Below, one piece after another: positions 50,980 to 60,759 of a stretch of DNA of 64,000 nt (positions are counted from its first letter, which is position 1; each line of letters opens with the position of its first letter). Source of the DNA: Bacteroidales bacterium (lineage in GTDB: Bacteria; Bacteroidota; Bacteroidia; Bacteroidales; ML635J-15). Below the pieces are notes generated by a model. That model did no database searches. It saw nothing but the letters and a program-made list of their open reading frames with translations, and was not told where the DNA came from. Location of the stretch: contig JAFZRE010000015.1 of assembly GCA_017620015.1 (NCBI GenBank), positions 186,001 through 250,000 on the forward strand, written 5' to 3'. The position numbers and the translations under genes were made by a program.

Positions 50980-53439
50980 ATGCCCCACTCCTCCTATATA
51001 TCGAAACACCTGTTATTCCTGCTGGCAACACTACTGCTTGCCCTCCCCTCTTTCGCCCAGGGCAAGTTCGCAGGGCGCGTGACAGATGCCAAAACAAAGG
51101 AGCCGCTAGCCTTCGTCAACATAATATACAACGCCAAGAACCAAGGCACTTCTACCGACCTCGACGGATACTTCAAGATTGACGACTACTCGAAAATCGA
51201 ATTCCTGCGCATTTCGTACCTCGGATACACAACCAAGATTGTAAGCAAGGACGAACTTGGAGCCAAACATTACATCGAAATTGCTCTCGACGAAGATGTT
51301 ACAAGCCTTGCCGAAGTAACGGTGCTTCCGGGCGAAAACCCCGCCCACCGAATCGTAAACCTCGTAATCGCCAACGCAAACAGGAACAACCCCGAGAAAA
51401 TGCGCTCGTTCTCGTATGTGTCGTACAACAAGATGTACTTCACCGCCGATGTAAAGCCTCCAGAAGATACTTCCGCCTACGGGAACGACAACGACTCTTC
51501 GTTCAGCCAACTGCTTGCACGACAGCACATTCTGCTCATCGAATCGGTTACGGAACGCATTTTCAGACATCCCGACAACAACAAGGAGAATGTCCTCGCC
51601 CACCGTATGTCGGGAATGAAAAACCCGGCATTTACGCTACTTGCTACGCAATTCCAGTCGATGTCGTTCTACAGCGACTACATCTCGTTGCTCGACAAGC
51701 GCTTCCTTAGCCCGATTAGCAAGGGAAGCACCTCGAAATACTTCTTCCAAATCGAGGACACGATGTACAACACAGCAATGGACACCGTGTTTGTAATTTC
51801 GTTCATTCCATTGAAAAACAAGGTGTTCGACGGACTGAAAGGCGTAATGAACATCAACACCAACGGCTACGCCATCGAAAGCATCACCGCCGAGCCAAAC
51901 GAACCGTCGGAAGTGTTCAATGTTTCCATACAGCAGAAATACGAACTTGTTGACAGCATACAATGGTTCCCAGTGCAATTGAATACCAACCTAATTTTCA
52001 ACATACTGCAAGTTCCCGACGGCACAAAGCCAGCCGAAGGCGAAAGACAGAAATATGTTCCGATTGTCGGCATAGGCAAAAGCTACATTTCCGACATCAG
52101 CCTCAACCCAGACATCAAACGACGGGAGTTCATCAACCAGGGCGTGATGGTCAACGACAAGGCCACCAAGCAGGACGACGACTTCTGGAACCAGTACCGC
52201 AAGGATTCGCTCACAAGCAAAGACCTTGAAACATACCGCGTCATCGACAGCCTTGGCAAAGAAATAAACCTCGACAAAAAGGTTGAAATCATGGAAATCC
52301 TTGCCGCAGGCTACATTCCATGGAAATTCATCAATTTCGACCTCGGCTCGATAATTTGGTTCAACGAATACGAAAAAGTGCGCCTCGGTCTTGGCATCGA
52401 AACCAACGACAGGCTGACGAAATGGGTTACATTGGGCGGCTACGGTGCATACGGCTTCGGTGACAAGGCGTGGAAATACGGAGCCAAAGTTCAGTTCAAC
52501 CTCTGGCCGAACCACGATCTGAAACTAGGCGTCACCTACAAGCGCGACCTCGATTTCAGCGATGGAATGGCATTCAACAGACGAACCCAGAAACTGTCGT
52601 CGCAGTCGGTTTACGAATGGTTCCTCAGCGAGATGGACTCCATTTCGGAGCACAAGGCGTATGTTGAATTCAGGGCTCTGCGCTACCTTACGGCACGACT
52701 GCAGTTCCGCCACTACACCAAGGACATCATCAACACCGACAGATACAATTTCACAGGCACAATCGACAAGCACTACACAGCCGCCGAAGCGGGCATTTAC
52801 CTGCGCTACGCCTACAAGGAGAAATTCTTCCAGACACCGCGCGGAACAAAGGTCAGCCTCGGAACAAAGTACCCGATAATGTATTTCAACTTCATAAAGT
52901 CGGTGCCCGTAACGCCAAACGCCAACGACTACTACAAGCTCGAAGCGCAAATCTACAAGCATTTCGTAATAAGGAAAGTCGGCGACACCTACCTAATCCT
53001 CACGGGCGGATATATCGGCGGAAATCCGCGCTACAGCGAACTGTACTACGCCTCGGGAACCGACTCGTGGCTCAACATCGACCACACATTCAACACAATG
53101 CGTCCCAACGAGTTCATCTCCGACAAGTTCGTCACCTTCCATTTCATGCACGACTTCGGAAACATACTCTACAAAAAGAAATTTTCGCGTCCGAGCATAG
53201 CCATCACCACAAGCCTCGGCTGGGGCGACTGCAAGCTTACGCAAGATATTGACGGCAGCGACTATGCCCGCAAGATGAACAAGGGCTACTACGAATCGGG
53301 ATTGCAACTAAACAACCTGCTCTGCCTCTCGATTGAAGGCTTCGGTCTGGGCGTTTACTACCGCTACGGTCCATACCGCTTCACCGACAAGGAAATAAAC
53401 AACTGGGCGTTCAAGCTGACATGGACGATAACGCTGTAG
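50980..53439 (+). CDS. DUF5686 outer-membrane protein with CarboxypepD_reg-like domain
   Basis: 819 residues from the ATG at 50980 (MPHSSYISKHLLFLLATLLL, signal peptide ending SFAQ). An N-terminal carboxypeptidase-regulatory-like domain (FAGRVTDAKTKEPLAFVNII, LDGYFKIDD) is followed by the long DUF5686 body. Its C-terminal half has alternating beta strands of an outer-membrane barrel (LGTKYPIMYFNFIKSVPVTP) and ends WAFKLTWTITL. It probably sits in the outer membrane; the role is unknown. Base composition is back to that of the flanking chromosome. It starts 10 bases behind the regulator. Confidence 0.85.
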   Translation: MPHSSYISKHLLFLLATLLLALPSFAQGKFAGRVTDAKTKEPLAFVNIIYNAKNQGTSTDLDGYFKIDDYSKIEFLRISYLGYTTKIVSKDELGAKHYIEIALDEDVTSLAEVTVLPGENPAHRIVNLVIANANRNNPEKMRSFSYVSYNKMYFTADVKPPEDTSAYGNDNDSSFSQLLARQHILLIESVTERIFRHPDNNKENVLAHRMSGMKNPAFTLLATQFQSMSFYSDYISLLDKRFLSPISKGSTSKYFFQIEDTMYNTAMDTVFVISFIPLKNKVFDGLKGVMNINTNGYAIESITAEPNEPSEVFNVSIQQKYELVDSIQWFPVQLNTNLIFNILQVPDGTKPAEGERQKYVPIVGIGKSYISDISLNPDIKRREFINQGVMVNDKATKQDDDFWNQYRKDSLTSKDLETYRVIDSLGKEINLDKKVEIMEILAAGYIPWKFINFDLGSIIWFNEYEKVRLGLGIETNDRLTKWVTLGGYGAYGFGDKAWKYGAKVQFNLWPNHDLKLGVTYKRDLDFSDGMAFNRRTQKLSSQSVYEWFLSEMDSISEHKAYVEFRALRYLTARLQFRHYTKDIINTDRYNFTGTIDKHYTAAEAGIYLRYAYKEKFFQTPRGTKVSLGTKYPIMYFNFIKSVPVTPNANDYYKLEAQIYKHFVIRKVGDTYLILTGGYIGGNPRYSELYYASGTDSWLNIDHTFNTMRPNEFISDKFVTFHFMHDFGNILYKKKFSRPSIAITTSLGWGDCKLTQDIDGSDYARKMNKGYYESGLQLNNLLCLSIEGFGLGVYYRYGPYRFTDKEINNWAFKLTWTITL

Positions 53440-53630
53440 GGCAAAGCCCGTTTAGTGGCTGCGCCGTTTGAATGGCTGACGCCGTTTCTGGGTTTGATGG
53501 CTGCGCCGTTTGAAGGGCAAAGCCCGCTTTTCGCTATGCTGTTTCTAAGTTTAACTTCGTTGAGGGCTTCGCCGTTCTATGCCTTTGGCGTTTATGAGTT
53601 TGAATGGCTTCGCCGTTAACTTTTATACAA
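53440..53630. repeat. Intergenic GCCGTTT/GGCTNCGCC repeat block
   Basis: Composed of recurring GGCTGCGCCGTTTGAATGGC, GGGCAAAGCCCG (twice) and TTCGCCGTT pieces. No gene. Confidence 0.55.
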
Positions 53631-53690
53631 ACCACATCAAACAACTTCAAACAATTTCAAACCACCTCAAACAATCTCAAACAACATACA
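53631..53690 (+). repeat. 10-bp-period tandem repeat
   Basis: Six consecutive units of 10 bases: ACCACATCAA, ACAACTTCAA, ACAATTTCAA, ACCACCTCAA, ACAATCTCAA, ACAACATACA. The unit AC[AC]A[CT]NTCAA is nearly constant. The period is about one helix turn. Confidence 0.7.
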
Positions 53691-53751
53691 ACTTTTTTTC
53701 ACCCTCAGGCAACGAAATCGACATTTCAGTTGTCATATAAACAAATGTTAC

Positions 53752-53759
53752 TATATTTG
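53752..53759 (+). promoter_or_regulatory. -7 box for the FISUMP gene at 53776
   Basis: TATATTTG, 16 bases before the ATG; TTG lies 19 bases further upstream as a partial -33 box. Confidence 0.55.
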
Positions 53760-53775
53760 CGAAATAATTTATAAA

Positions 53776-56043
53776 ATGATGGGACATCTGCATAATATAC
53801 AAGCAATTGTGAAACACCTTTCAGCAATGTTTTTGCTATTGGCATTTGCGACACTTGGCTTTTCACAGCAAATAACCGTCAAATTTCTCGGGCAACTCAA
53901 TGGCTCGGCATATCAGTGCCTCGACAGCGTAAAAGTCAACAACATAAGCCGTGGCTGGACAGAAACCGTACACTACCCCGACACAATTATCGTACTTAGC
54001 CAAACAAACACACTTGGAACAATATCATCCGACGCCGATGCGCTTTACCAGAACGTACCAAACCCGTTCGACTGCACCACAACCGCCGAACTCGCAATTT
54101 CAAGGACATCGGATGTAACACTTATGCTTGTCGATGTAAACGGACGAACAATAACATCCTACAAGGGCACGCTGGATGCAGGAATCCACAAGTTCGAAAT
54201 TTCGGCAGAAAAGCCGCAGACATACCTGCTGAATGCACTAGTCGGGACAAAATCCTATTCGATAAGAATGGTAAACATAGGAAACGGATGCGGCAACACC
54301 ATAAAATACCTCGGCGAATCACAGGACATAACAGCAAAACTCGAATGCCTCAACGAATTTAGGATTGGCGACATCATGGGCTACACAGGCTACGCGACCA
54401 TAAACGGAAACACAGTAGCAAGCGCAACATTTGTCCAGCAACAGATTTCCAGCCAAAACATAACCTTGAATTTCAGTTTGCAAACCGACCTTCCCGAAGT
54501 CACAACATTAGCAGCAAGCGCAATAGGCTCCACAACAGCCACCTTATGGGGCTGGGCAACGGGCCATGACCAGGCAGGATTCGTATATGGGACATCGCCG
54601 GACAACCTGCAATACAATATGACTGCCTCATCTACGCTTACCGAAGAATTTTCGCGACAACTTACTGGCTTAACGCCAAATACAACCTATTACTACAAGG
54701 CTTACGCAACAAACACGGTAGGCACCGTTACTGGTGAAATCCTAAATTTTACAACCGAAGAAACTTCTGAAACCCATGACATTACCGTAGATTTCACTAG
54801 TCTTGGACACAGCACCAACTACCAATGGCTGTACCTGTACATCCCGCTCGACAGCGTAACAGTCCAGAACCGCACAAGAAACTGGACCAGGACATTGATT
54901 TTCCCCGACACCGTAATGAACGTTGACATAAACAACGCAAAACTTAATATCGAAGGCAATGCCAGTTCAAACGACCAGATGACTTATATAGGATACACTA
55001 CATACCGCGGAATTGTATATCAAAGGCAAATACAAAGCTACCTACGTTCAGAGACATTGCAGTTTATGTTTGAAATCCCATTCTGCGACGACTTCTATAT
55101 GCATACTGAACTTATAGATTGTGAACCAATTACATACAACGGTATTACATATACACAAAGCGGACACTACGAAATAGGGCATTACCAAACATCGTACCAC
55201 TGCGACAGCATAATAATACTCGACATTGAAATCCGCAACCAGATATTCAACGAAATTGTAGTCAAAACCTGCGATGAAAGCTACACTTGGGATGGAATTA
55301 CCTACACAGAAAGCGGAATCTACCAGCGGATGTACACATCGGTTCACGGATGCGACAGCCTGGTATCTCTTGTCCTAACCGTCGGAAACGGTTTTACCGA
55401 CGAAAGAGACGGGAATTCGTACTGCACAATAACAATCGGCAACCAGGTGTGGATGGCAGAGAACCTAAGATACCTGCCAAGCGTATATAGAAGCAACCAG
55501 GAGTCGTACACGGAAAGTCGCTACTATGTCTATGATTACCAAGGCAACAATGTTGAAGAAGCGAAATCGACATACAACTACAACGAATACGGCGTACTAT
55601 ACAACAACATTGCCGCCCAAAACGCCTGTCCTGCCGGCTGGCATCTGCCAAGCGATTCCGAGTGGACCGAACTGGAAATCTATCTTGAAAACAATGGATA
55701 TAATTTTGACAACTACATCGACTCAGACAATGACAGGGAAACTCATAATGTAATTGGCAAGTCAATGGCTTCGCAAACCAACTGGACAGTCTCCGACATC
55801 AGCAACTCGCCAGGCAGACTGCAGCAAAAGAACAATTCAAGCGGATTCAACGGAAAACCAGCAGGCTGGAAACATCTAAACGGCCTGTTCAAACATATAA
55901 ACGAAAGTGCAGCATGGTGGGCAACCGGTTATTATACAAACGGAAACGGCTGGGACAGATACCTTTTCTTCAGCAGGGCTCATTGTACAAGGTCACACAA
56001 CAACAAGCATATAGGACTGAGCATAAGGTGCATACAGGACTAA
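53776..56043 (+). CDS. FISUMP surface protein with fibronectin III and two Cys-repeats
   Basis: 755 residues. The signal peptide ends LGFSQ. The N-terminal module (ITVKFLGQLNGSAYQCLDSV ... YPDT) is related to that of the 31458 protein and occurs again at about residue 335 (ITVDFTSLGH ... NRTRNWTRTLIFPDT). An internal sorting-tail-like part follows the first module (LYQNVPNPFDCTTTAELAIS ... YSIRMVNIGN). A fibronectin III domain lies around 235-330 (TATLWGWATGHDQAGFVYGT). Two Cys-repeats at about 440-535 precede the C-terminal FISUMP domain (CTITIGNQVWMAENLRYLPS; CPAGWHLPSDSEWTELEIYL). Likely exposed on the surface; a paralogue of the 31458 protein. Confidence 0.85.
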   Translation: MMGHLHNIQAIVKHLSAMFLLLAFATLGFSQQITVKFLGQLNGSAYQCLDSVKVNNISRGWTETVHYPDTIIVLSQTNTLGTISSDADALYQNVPNPFDCTTTAELAISRTSDVTLMLVDVNGRTITSYKGTLDAGIHKFEISAEKPQTYLLNALVGTKSYSIRMVNIGNGCGNTIKYLGESQDITAKLECLNEFRIGDIMGYTGYATINGNTVASATFVQQQISSQNITLNFSLQTDLPEVTTLAASAIGSTTATLWGWATGHDQAGFVYGTSPDNLQYNMTASSTLTEEFSRQLTGLTPNTTYYYKAYATNTVGTVTGEILNFTTEETSETHDITVDFTSLGHSTNYQWLYLYIPLDSVTVQNRTRNWTRTLIFPDTVMNVDINNAKLNIEGNASSNDQMTYIGYTTYRGIVYQRQIQSYLRSETLQFMFEIPFCDDFYMHTELIDCEPITYNGITYTQSGHYEIGHYQTSYHCDSIIILDIEIRNQIFNEIVVKTCDESYTWDGITYTESGIYQRMYTSVHGCDSLVSLVLTVGNGFTDERDGNSYCTITIGNQVWMAENLRYLPSVYRSNQESYTESRYYVYDYQGNNVEEAKSTYNYNEYGVLYNNIAAQNACPAGWHLPSDSEWTELEIYLENNGYNFDNYIDSDNDRETHNVIGKSMASQTNWTVSDISNSPGRLQQKNNSSGFNGKPAGWKHLNGLFKHINESAAWWATGYYTNGNGWDRYLFFSRAHCTRSHNNKHIGLSIRCIQD

Positions 56044-56126
56044 ACATCCTAATTTCTATTCTAATTATTACCACCCAGCTCGGCGTCAGCGAAATTTTCT
56101 GACCTTGATAATTGGATTCTTTATCT

Positions 56127-56152
56127 CGACGCAAAGCATTGCGTCGCTACAA
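56127..56152 (-). repeat. Dispersed palindrome copy, identical to the one at 40431
   Basis: On the minus strand it reads TTGTAG then CGACGCAATGCTTTGCGTCG, the same 26 bases as at 40431-40456. The flank at 56155-56200 is an AT-rich CAAATT array. Confidence 0.75.
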
Positions 56153-56242
56153 TTATCCAATTTTCAAATTACCAAATATTCAAATCCTCAAATTATCACC
56201 TCCCCATTCGTAATTCGTACCTCATAAATCGTAAATAATTTT

Positions 56243-56250
56243 TATCTTTG
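56243..56250 (+). promoter_or_regulatory. -7 box for fabG
   Basis: TATCTTTG, 25 bases before the ATG at 56276. Confidence 0.65.
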
Positions 56251-56275
56251 CACAAAATTTGACAACATTATAATT

Positions 56276-57022
56276 ATGGGTTTACTAACAGGAAAAACTG
56301 CACTCGTAACAGGTGCTTCGCGCGGAATAGGCAGGGCGATTGCATTGGAATTCGCCAAGGCTGGCGCAAATATCGCATTTACATCCACGCACCGCAACGA
56401 AAATGTAGATTCGCTCGTAAAGGAACTTTCGGCACTAGGCGTTGAATTTCTCTACTTCGAAGCCGACGCAAAGGACTTCGCCCGTGCAGACGAAATTGCC
56501 AACGAAGTGCAGAAAAAATTCTCGCGCATTGACATCCTTGTCAACAATGCAGGCATTACCGCCGACACCTTGCTCATGCGCATGAGCGAAGAACAGTGGG
56601 ACAGCGTAATCGCCACCAACCTAAAGTCGGCTTTCAACTACACCAAGGCCGTACAGCGCATTATGCTCAAGCAGCGCGAAGGCTCAATCATTAACCTCAG
56701 CTCAGTAGTGGGACTGTCTGGCAATGCAGGTCAGGCAAACTACGCCGCATCGAAGGCAGGAATCGTTGGCTTTACAAAGTCGGTTGCCAAGGAACTTGGT
56801 AGCAGAAACATACGCTGCAACGCCATAGCCCCTGGTTTCATCGAAACCGACATGACTGCCGCATTGAACGAGGAACAGAAAAAGGCCATCATCGATGCCA
56901 TTCCGCTCAAACGCGCAGGTCGTCCCGAAGATGTTGCCAACGCAGCCGTATTCCTCGCCTCTAATATGTCGCAATACATTTCCGGTCAAGTAATTAATGT
57001 TTGCGGTGCAATGCTGACATAA
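56276..57022 (+). CDS. fabG: 3-oxoacyl-[acyl-carrier-protein] reductase
   Basis: 248 residues, standard length. The NADPH motif is TGASRGIGRAIALEFAKAG, NNAG is present, and the catalytic Ser-Tyr-Lys set is in NLSSVVGLSGNAGQANYAAS followed by K (YxxxK). The C-terminal QVINVCGAMLT is close to the family's usual GGM(Y/A)M but with Cys. Second step of fatty acid elongation. Confidence 0.94.
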   Translation: MGLLTGKTALVTGASRGIGRAIALEFAKAGANIAFTSTHRNENVDSLVKELSALGVEFLYFEADAKDFARADEIANEVQKKFSRIDILVNNAGITADTLLMRMSEEQWDSVIATNLKSAFNYTKAVQRIMLKQREGSIINLSSVVGLSGNAGQANYAASKAGIVGFTKSVAKELGSRNIRCNAIAPGFIETDMTAALNEEQKKAIIDAIPLKRAGRPEDVANAAVFLASNMSQYISGQVINVCGAMLT

Positions 57023-57066
57023 TTATTTTAAACATTGAAAATGCTTGCAATGATTGACAATATATT

Positions 57067-58011
57067 ATGAAAAAGTTTTTTTTGATACTTTTAGTAGCTA
57101 TCGTGGCAAACGCATACGGGCAGTCGGAGTTTCCAATTTCAAATGCGATTTGGAATGTAGATAAAGTTAATGCCCATGGTCCTTATGAACATACGCTATA
57201 TGCGACAATTGGCGATACATTGATAAACGATACTGCATATTCAATATTGTCAATTATTAACGATACTGTTATTGGTGACGAAATGCCAGACACTCATCTT
57301 GTAGGATATATTAGAAATGAAGGGGAGAAAGTGCTGTTGAGATGTGATGGGGGTGAAATAACCCTCTATGATTTCTCTAAAACGGTAGGAGACACAATAT
57401 GGCACAATGGATATTTTATCTCCTTTTTTCAAAACGAAACACATTATGGTTTAGACCAACAAGAACATTTTAAATACATAAGTATTATAAATAACAGATA
57501 TGTTGAAGACGGGTTGGAAAAATACGAGGTATCAATAGGTTATTATGATGATGAGTATGGTTTTTATGAACTTTACGGAGATGTTTGGATTCGAGGAGTA
57601 GGAAGCGAGAGAGGATTGATAAGGCATCTTTGGTATCCGCCAATGTCGGAAATGGATAGGTATTATGATAATACTCTAAAATGCCTTAAGCATAATGGTA
57701 TTGTAAAATATTTCAACGACCCGCAATGTTCAAGATGTTTCTGCTGGTATGACACATCGGAAATATCAAACGAAACGGCAGATAACAGCATAAGCATATA
57801 TCCTAATCCTGCCTGCAATTCAATTTCAATAAAAGTAGAGAAAGAATATACTGAGTTGACAATTGAAATAATGGACGAAATGGGCAAGTTAGTTTTCAGT
57901 AATAATGTAATTGACAATCCTATTTCGCTTGATGGTTTTGCCGCTGGAATTTATTTTGTACAACTAAATATTGACGGCAAGGTAACAACGAAAAAAATTG
58001 TTGTGGAATAA
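57067..58011 (+). CDS. T9SS-exported protein of unknown function
   Basis: 314 residues. Signal peptide (MKKFFLILLVAIVANAYGQS). The middle is beta-rich and not recognised. The last 75 residues are a type A sorting domain (SIYPNPACNSISIKVEKEYT ... GIYFVQLNIDGKVTTKKIVV). More AT-rich in codon use than its neighbours. Expected to be secreted or attached to the surface by the type IX system. Confidence 0.8.
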   Translation: MKKFFLILLVAIVANAYGQSEFPISNAIWNVDKVNAHGPYEHTLYATIGDTLINDTAYSILSIINDTVIGDEMPDTHLVGYIRNEGEKVLLRCDGGEITLYDFSKTVGDTIWHNGYFISFFQNETHYGLDQQEHFKYISIINNRYVEDGLEKYEVSIGYYDDEYGFYELYGDVWIRGVGSERGLIRHLWYPPMSEMDRYYDNTLKCLKHNGIVKYFNDPQCSRCFCWYDTSEISNETADNSISIYPNPACNSISIKVEKEYTELTIEIMDEMGKLVFSNNVIDNPISLDGFAAGIYFVQLNIDGKVTTKKIVVE

Positions 58012-58037
58012 AAACTATGGTGCAATAATCTCATAAT

Positions 58038-60113
58038 ATGAAATTCTACTTTGAATATTCCCCGTGGCTGCTGATTCCGATGGTGATTGTCGCCGTCGCA
58101 ATAGCGATTTTTCTGTATCACAAGGACAAGACCTTCGCCGAGATAGAGCCGTGGAAAAAACGCCTGATGACAGCACTCAGGGCAATATTCATCTTCCTCA
58201 CTCTCGCACTTCTGCTCAACCCGATTGTAAAGCACATCACCCGCGACATTCGCAAACCTATTGTCGTAATCGCGCAGGATAATTCAAAGTCAATACTTTA
58301 CAACAAGGATTCAGCCTACTACAGAACCGAATACACCCAAAATATCTCACAGCTTGCCGACGACCTTAGCGAAAAGTACGATGTCTGCCTGCTGCCATTT
58401 TCCGATGGCGTTGAAAACAGCGACAGCATAAACTTCACTGGCGATGCAACCAACATTTCGTCGGTATTCAACGAAATATCATCGCGTTACGCCGGTGCAA
58501 ACATGGGCGCGGTAATCCTCGCCACCGACGGCATCTACAACAAGGGACAGAATCCGCAGTATTCACGACCTGCAAAATATCCCGTAATGTGCATCGCAAT
58601 GGGCGACACTATGCCTCGAAAGGACCTGCAGATAAAGGACATAGTACACAACAGCGTCACCTTCCTCGGCAACAAGTTCCCTGTTAGGATTCTTGTTTCA
58701 GCCGACAAATGCACAGAAAAGCAAGCTCAGATAAAAATCACCAGAAAGGGCGCAAATGTCTATTCGCAGACCATCGACCTGCCTGAAAATGGTACCACCA
58801 GGAGCGTCGAAGTGGAACTTACCGCCGACCTCATCGGATTGCAGCAATACAAAGTTTCTCTGCAGCATCTCGACAACGAAACAAGCTACGAAAACAACGA
58901 CGCCGAATTCTACATCGAAGTCATCGACAAGCGAAGCAAGATTCTGATTCTCGCCGATGCCCCCCACCCCGATGTCGGTGCGATAAGGTCAGCCTTGAAA
59001 AGCAACCCCGACCTCGAAGTAGATGCTAAATACCTGTACGAAAGCAATATAACTGCAAAGGGCTACGACCTTGTAATTACCCACCAGTTGCCATCGGTGA
59101 AGAACAAGGCACAGGGCATTTTTGCCGAAATTGAGAAATTCGCAATTCCGCAAATTATAATCCTAGGAACAAACACATCGTACAGCGATTTCGACAAGCT
59201 TGGCACCGACCTGAAAGTCAACTCGAACTTCAACTCATTCGACGATGCTGTTCCTTCGCTAAATTCGGCATTCAACTCGTTCTCGATAGAATCGCCCGAG
59301 TTCCTGCAACAGCTTCCTCCGCTGAAAGTGCCGTATGGCAGTCCGAAAATTTCAGGCGAATCAAAAGTTCTTCTGTACCAAACCATTAACGGAATCAAAA
59401 CCGACAAGCCATTAGTCTTCTTCACCGACAGGGACAACCGCAAATGCTGTTTCGTAATGGGAGAAGGCCTGTGGCGCTGGAGAATCTACGACTATAAGCA
59501 GTCGTCGAGCAACGAGAATTTCAACACGCTGATAAACAAGATTGTGCGTTTCACAATCACCAAGCAGCAGAAGAACAAGCTGAGTGTTGAAGCAAAGCGC
59601 CTTTACACCGACAACGAGAACATCATTATCACCGCCGAATTCTACAACGATGCCTACGAGCTTGTCCCCGACCTCGAAATCGAAGCCACGCTCAAGGACA
59701 GTGCCGACAACGAGTTCAAGTACATAATGGAGCCCAACGGCAATGCCTACCGCATCGACCTCGGACGGCTTGCAAAAGGCTCGTACACCTGCAAGTTCAC
59801 CACCGAATTCGACGGAAACAAATACGAAACCAACATAGCCATAATGGTTAGGAATATGAACCTTGAAGCACAGAACCTCACTGCAAACCACAATGTGCTT
59901 TTCGCCATTGCAGACGCAAACGGAGGCAAGGTCTATTATCCTGCCGAAATGTCGAAAATAAAGGATGACCTGACATCAAACCCTGACATCCAGAATGTTG
60001 CATACGAAAAGGAATCATTGTCGTCGATAATGGATTTCTGGTATCTGTTCATCTGCATACTGCTGTTCGCTACTGCAGAATGGTTCTTACGTAAATTCTG
60101 GGGAGGGTATTAA
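58038..60113 (+). CDS. VWA-like membrane protein (BatA-type periplasmic/cytoplasmic-membrane)
   Basis: 691 residues. Two N-terminal membrane helices (WLLIPMVIVAVAIAIFLYHK; MTALRAIFIFLTLALLL) precede a VWA-like domain at about 75-200 (PIVVIAQDNSKSILYNKDS; GAVILATDGIYNKGQNPQYS), where DNSxS replaces the usual DxSxS metal site. Then come beta-sandwich and a glutamine-amidotransferase-like region (KILILADAPHPDVGAIRSAL). One C-terminal helix (LFICILLFATAEWFLRKF) closes it. Such proteins are common in Bacteroidetes with unknown role. Confidence 0.7.
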   Translation: MKFYFEYSPWLLIPMVIVAVAIAIFLYHKDKTFAEIEPWKKRLMTALRAIFIFLTLALLLNPIVKHITRDIRKPIVVIAQDNSKSILYNKDSAYYRTEYTQNISQLADDLSEKYDVCLLPFSDGVENSDSINFTGDATNISSVFNEISSRYAGANMGAVILATDGIYNKGQNPQYSRPAKYPVMCIAMGDTMPRKDLQIKDIVHNSVTFLGNKFPVRILVSADKCTEKQAQIKITRKGANVYSQTIDLPENGTTRSVEVELTADLIGLQQYKVSLQHLDNETSYENNDAEFYIEVIDKRSKILILADAPHPDVGAIRSALKSNPDLEVDAKYLYESNITAKGYDLVITHQLPSVKNKAQGIFAEIEKFAIPQIIILGTNTSYSDFDKLGTDLKVNSNFNSFDDAVPSLNSAFNSFSIESPEFLQQLPPLKVPYGSPKISGESKVLLYQTINGIKTDKPLVFFTDRDNRKCCFVMGEGLWRWRIYDYKQSSSNENFNTLINKIVRFTITKQQKNKLSVEAKRLYTDNENIIITAEFYNDAYELVPDLEIEATLKDSADNEFKYIMEPNGNAYRIDLGRLAKGSYTCKFTTEFDGNKYETNIAIMVRNMNLEAQNLTANHNVLFAIADANGGKVYYPAEMSKIKDDLTSNPDIQNVAYEKESLSSIMDFWYLFICILLFATAEWFLRKFWGGY

Positions 60114-60117
60114 AATT

Positions 60118-60759
60118 ATGAGTATGAACTTTTTCAACTTCCATACGCACAACACATCGGAGACTTCGGGCATAATAAGCCTGAGCGAATACGCCAGTTT
60201 TTCTGAAGGCAAAAAGTATTCGGTGGGACTGCATCCGTGGTACTGCGACAAGAATTCCATCCACAAGATGTCGGAAATTGCCAAAGCCGCTGAAAATCCG
60301 CAGGTGGTAGCCATCGGCGAAACCGGCTTCGACAAGAAGTCGGGACTTGACCTTGCCGGACAGACCGAAATTTTTGAAGCCCATGTTGCATTATCGGAAA
60401 AACTGCAGAAGCCGCTGATTATACATTGCGTAAAGCAGTTCCAGCACCTGATTGCCGAAAAGAAGAAATTGCAGCCCACGCAGCCGTGGATTTTGCACGG
60501 ATTCTGCGGAAAACTCTCGCAGGTAAGCGGACTTATTGACTGCGGAATATACTTTTCGGTGTCGCACTCGCTGCTGTCGAAGGACAAGAAGTCATCGAAG
60601 TTCTTCTCGTTCGTGCCAAAGGAAAGACTGTTCTTCGAAACCGACGACGGCAATTTCCCTGTGGAGAATGTCTATAAGTCGGCAACGCGCTGGATGAACA
60701 TTTCGCTAGAAGAACTCTGCGAAATCATTGACAAAAACTTGAAAACCATCAACCTATGA
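60118..60759 (+). CDS. TatD-family metal-dependent hydrolase
   Basis: 213 residues; ATG at 60118 or at 60124 are both possible. FNFHTHN is the N-terminal metal site (HxH). GLHPWY, AIGETGFD with the bridging Glu, IHCVKQ and ILHGFCG follow, and ETDDGN near the end supplies the metal Asp. Shorter than standard TatD DNases (about 260). It overlaps the tcdA start by four bases. Confidence 0.85.
   Translation: MSMNFFNFHTHNTSETSGIISLSEYASFSEGKKYSVGLHPWYCDKNSIHKMSEIAKAAENPQVVAIGETGFDKKSGLDLAGQTEIFEAHVALSEKLQKPLIIHCVKQFQHLIAEKKKLQPTQPWILHGFCGKLSQVSGLIDCGIYFSVSHSLLSKDKKSSKFFSFVPKERLFFETDDGNFPVENVYKSATRWMNISLEELCEIIDKNLKTINL

Noticed and set aside
19268..53690. CRISPR array from the short intergenic repeats
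   Set aside because: Units are 8-10 bases with no spacers of constant length, and no cas genes are near.
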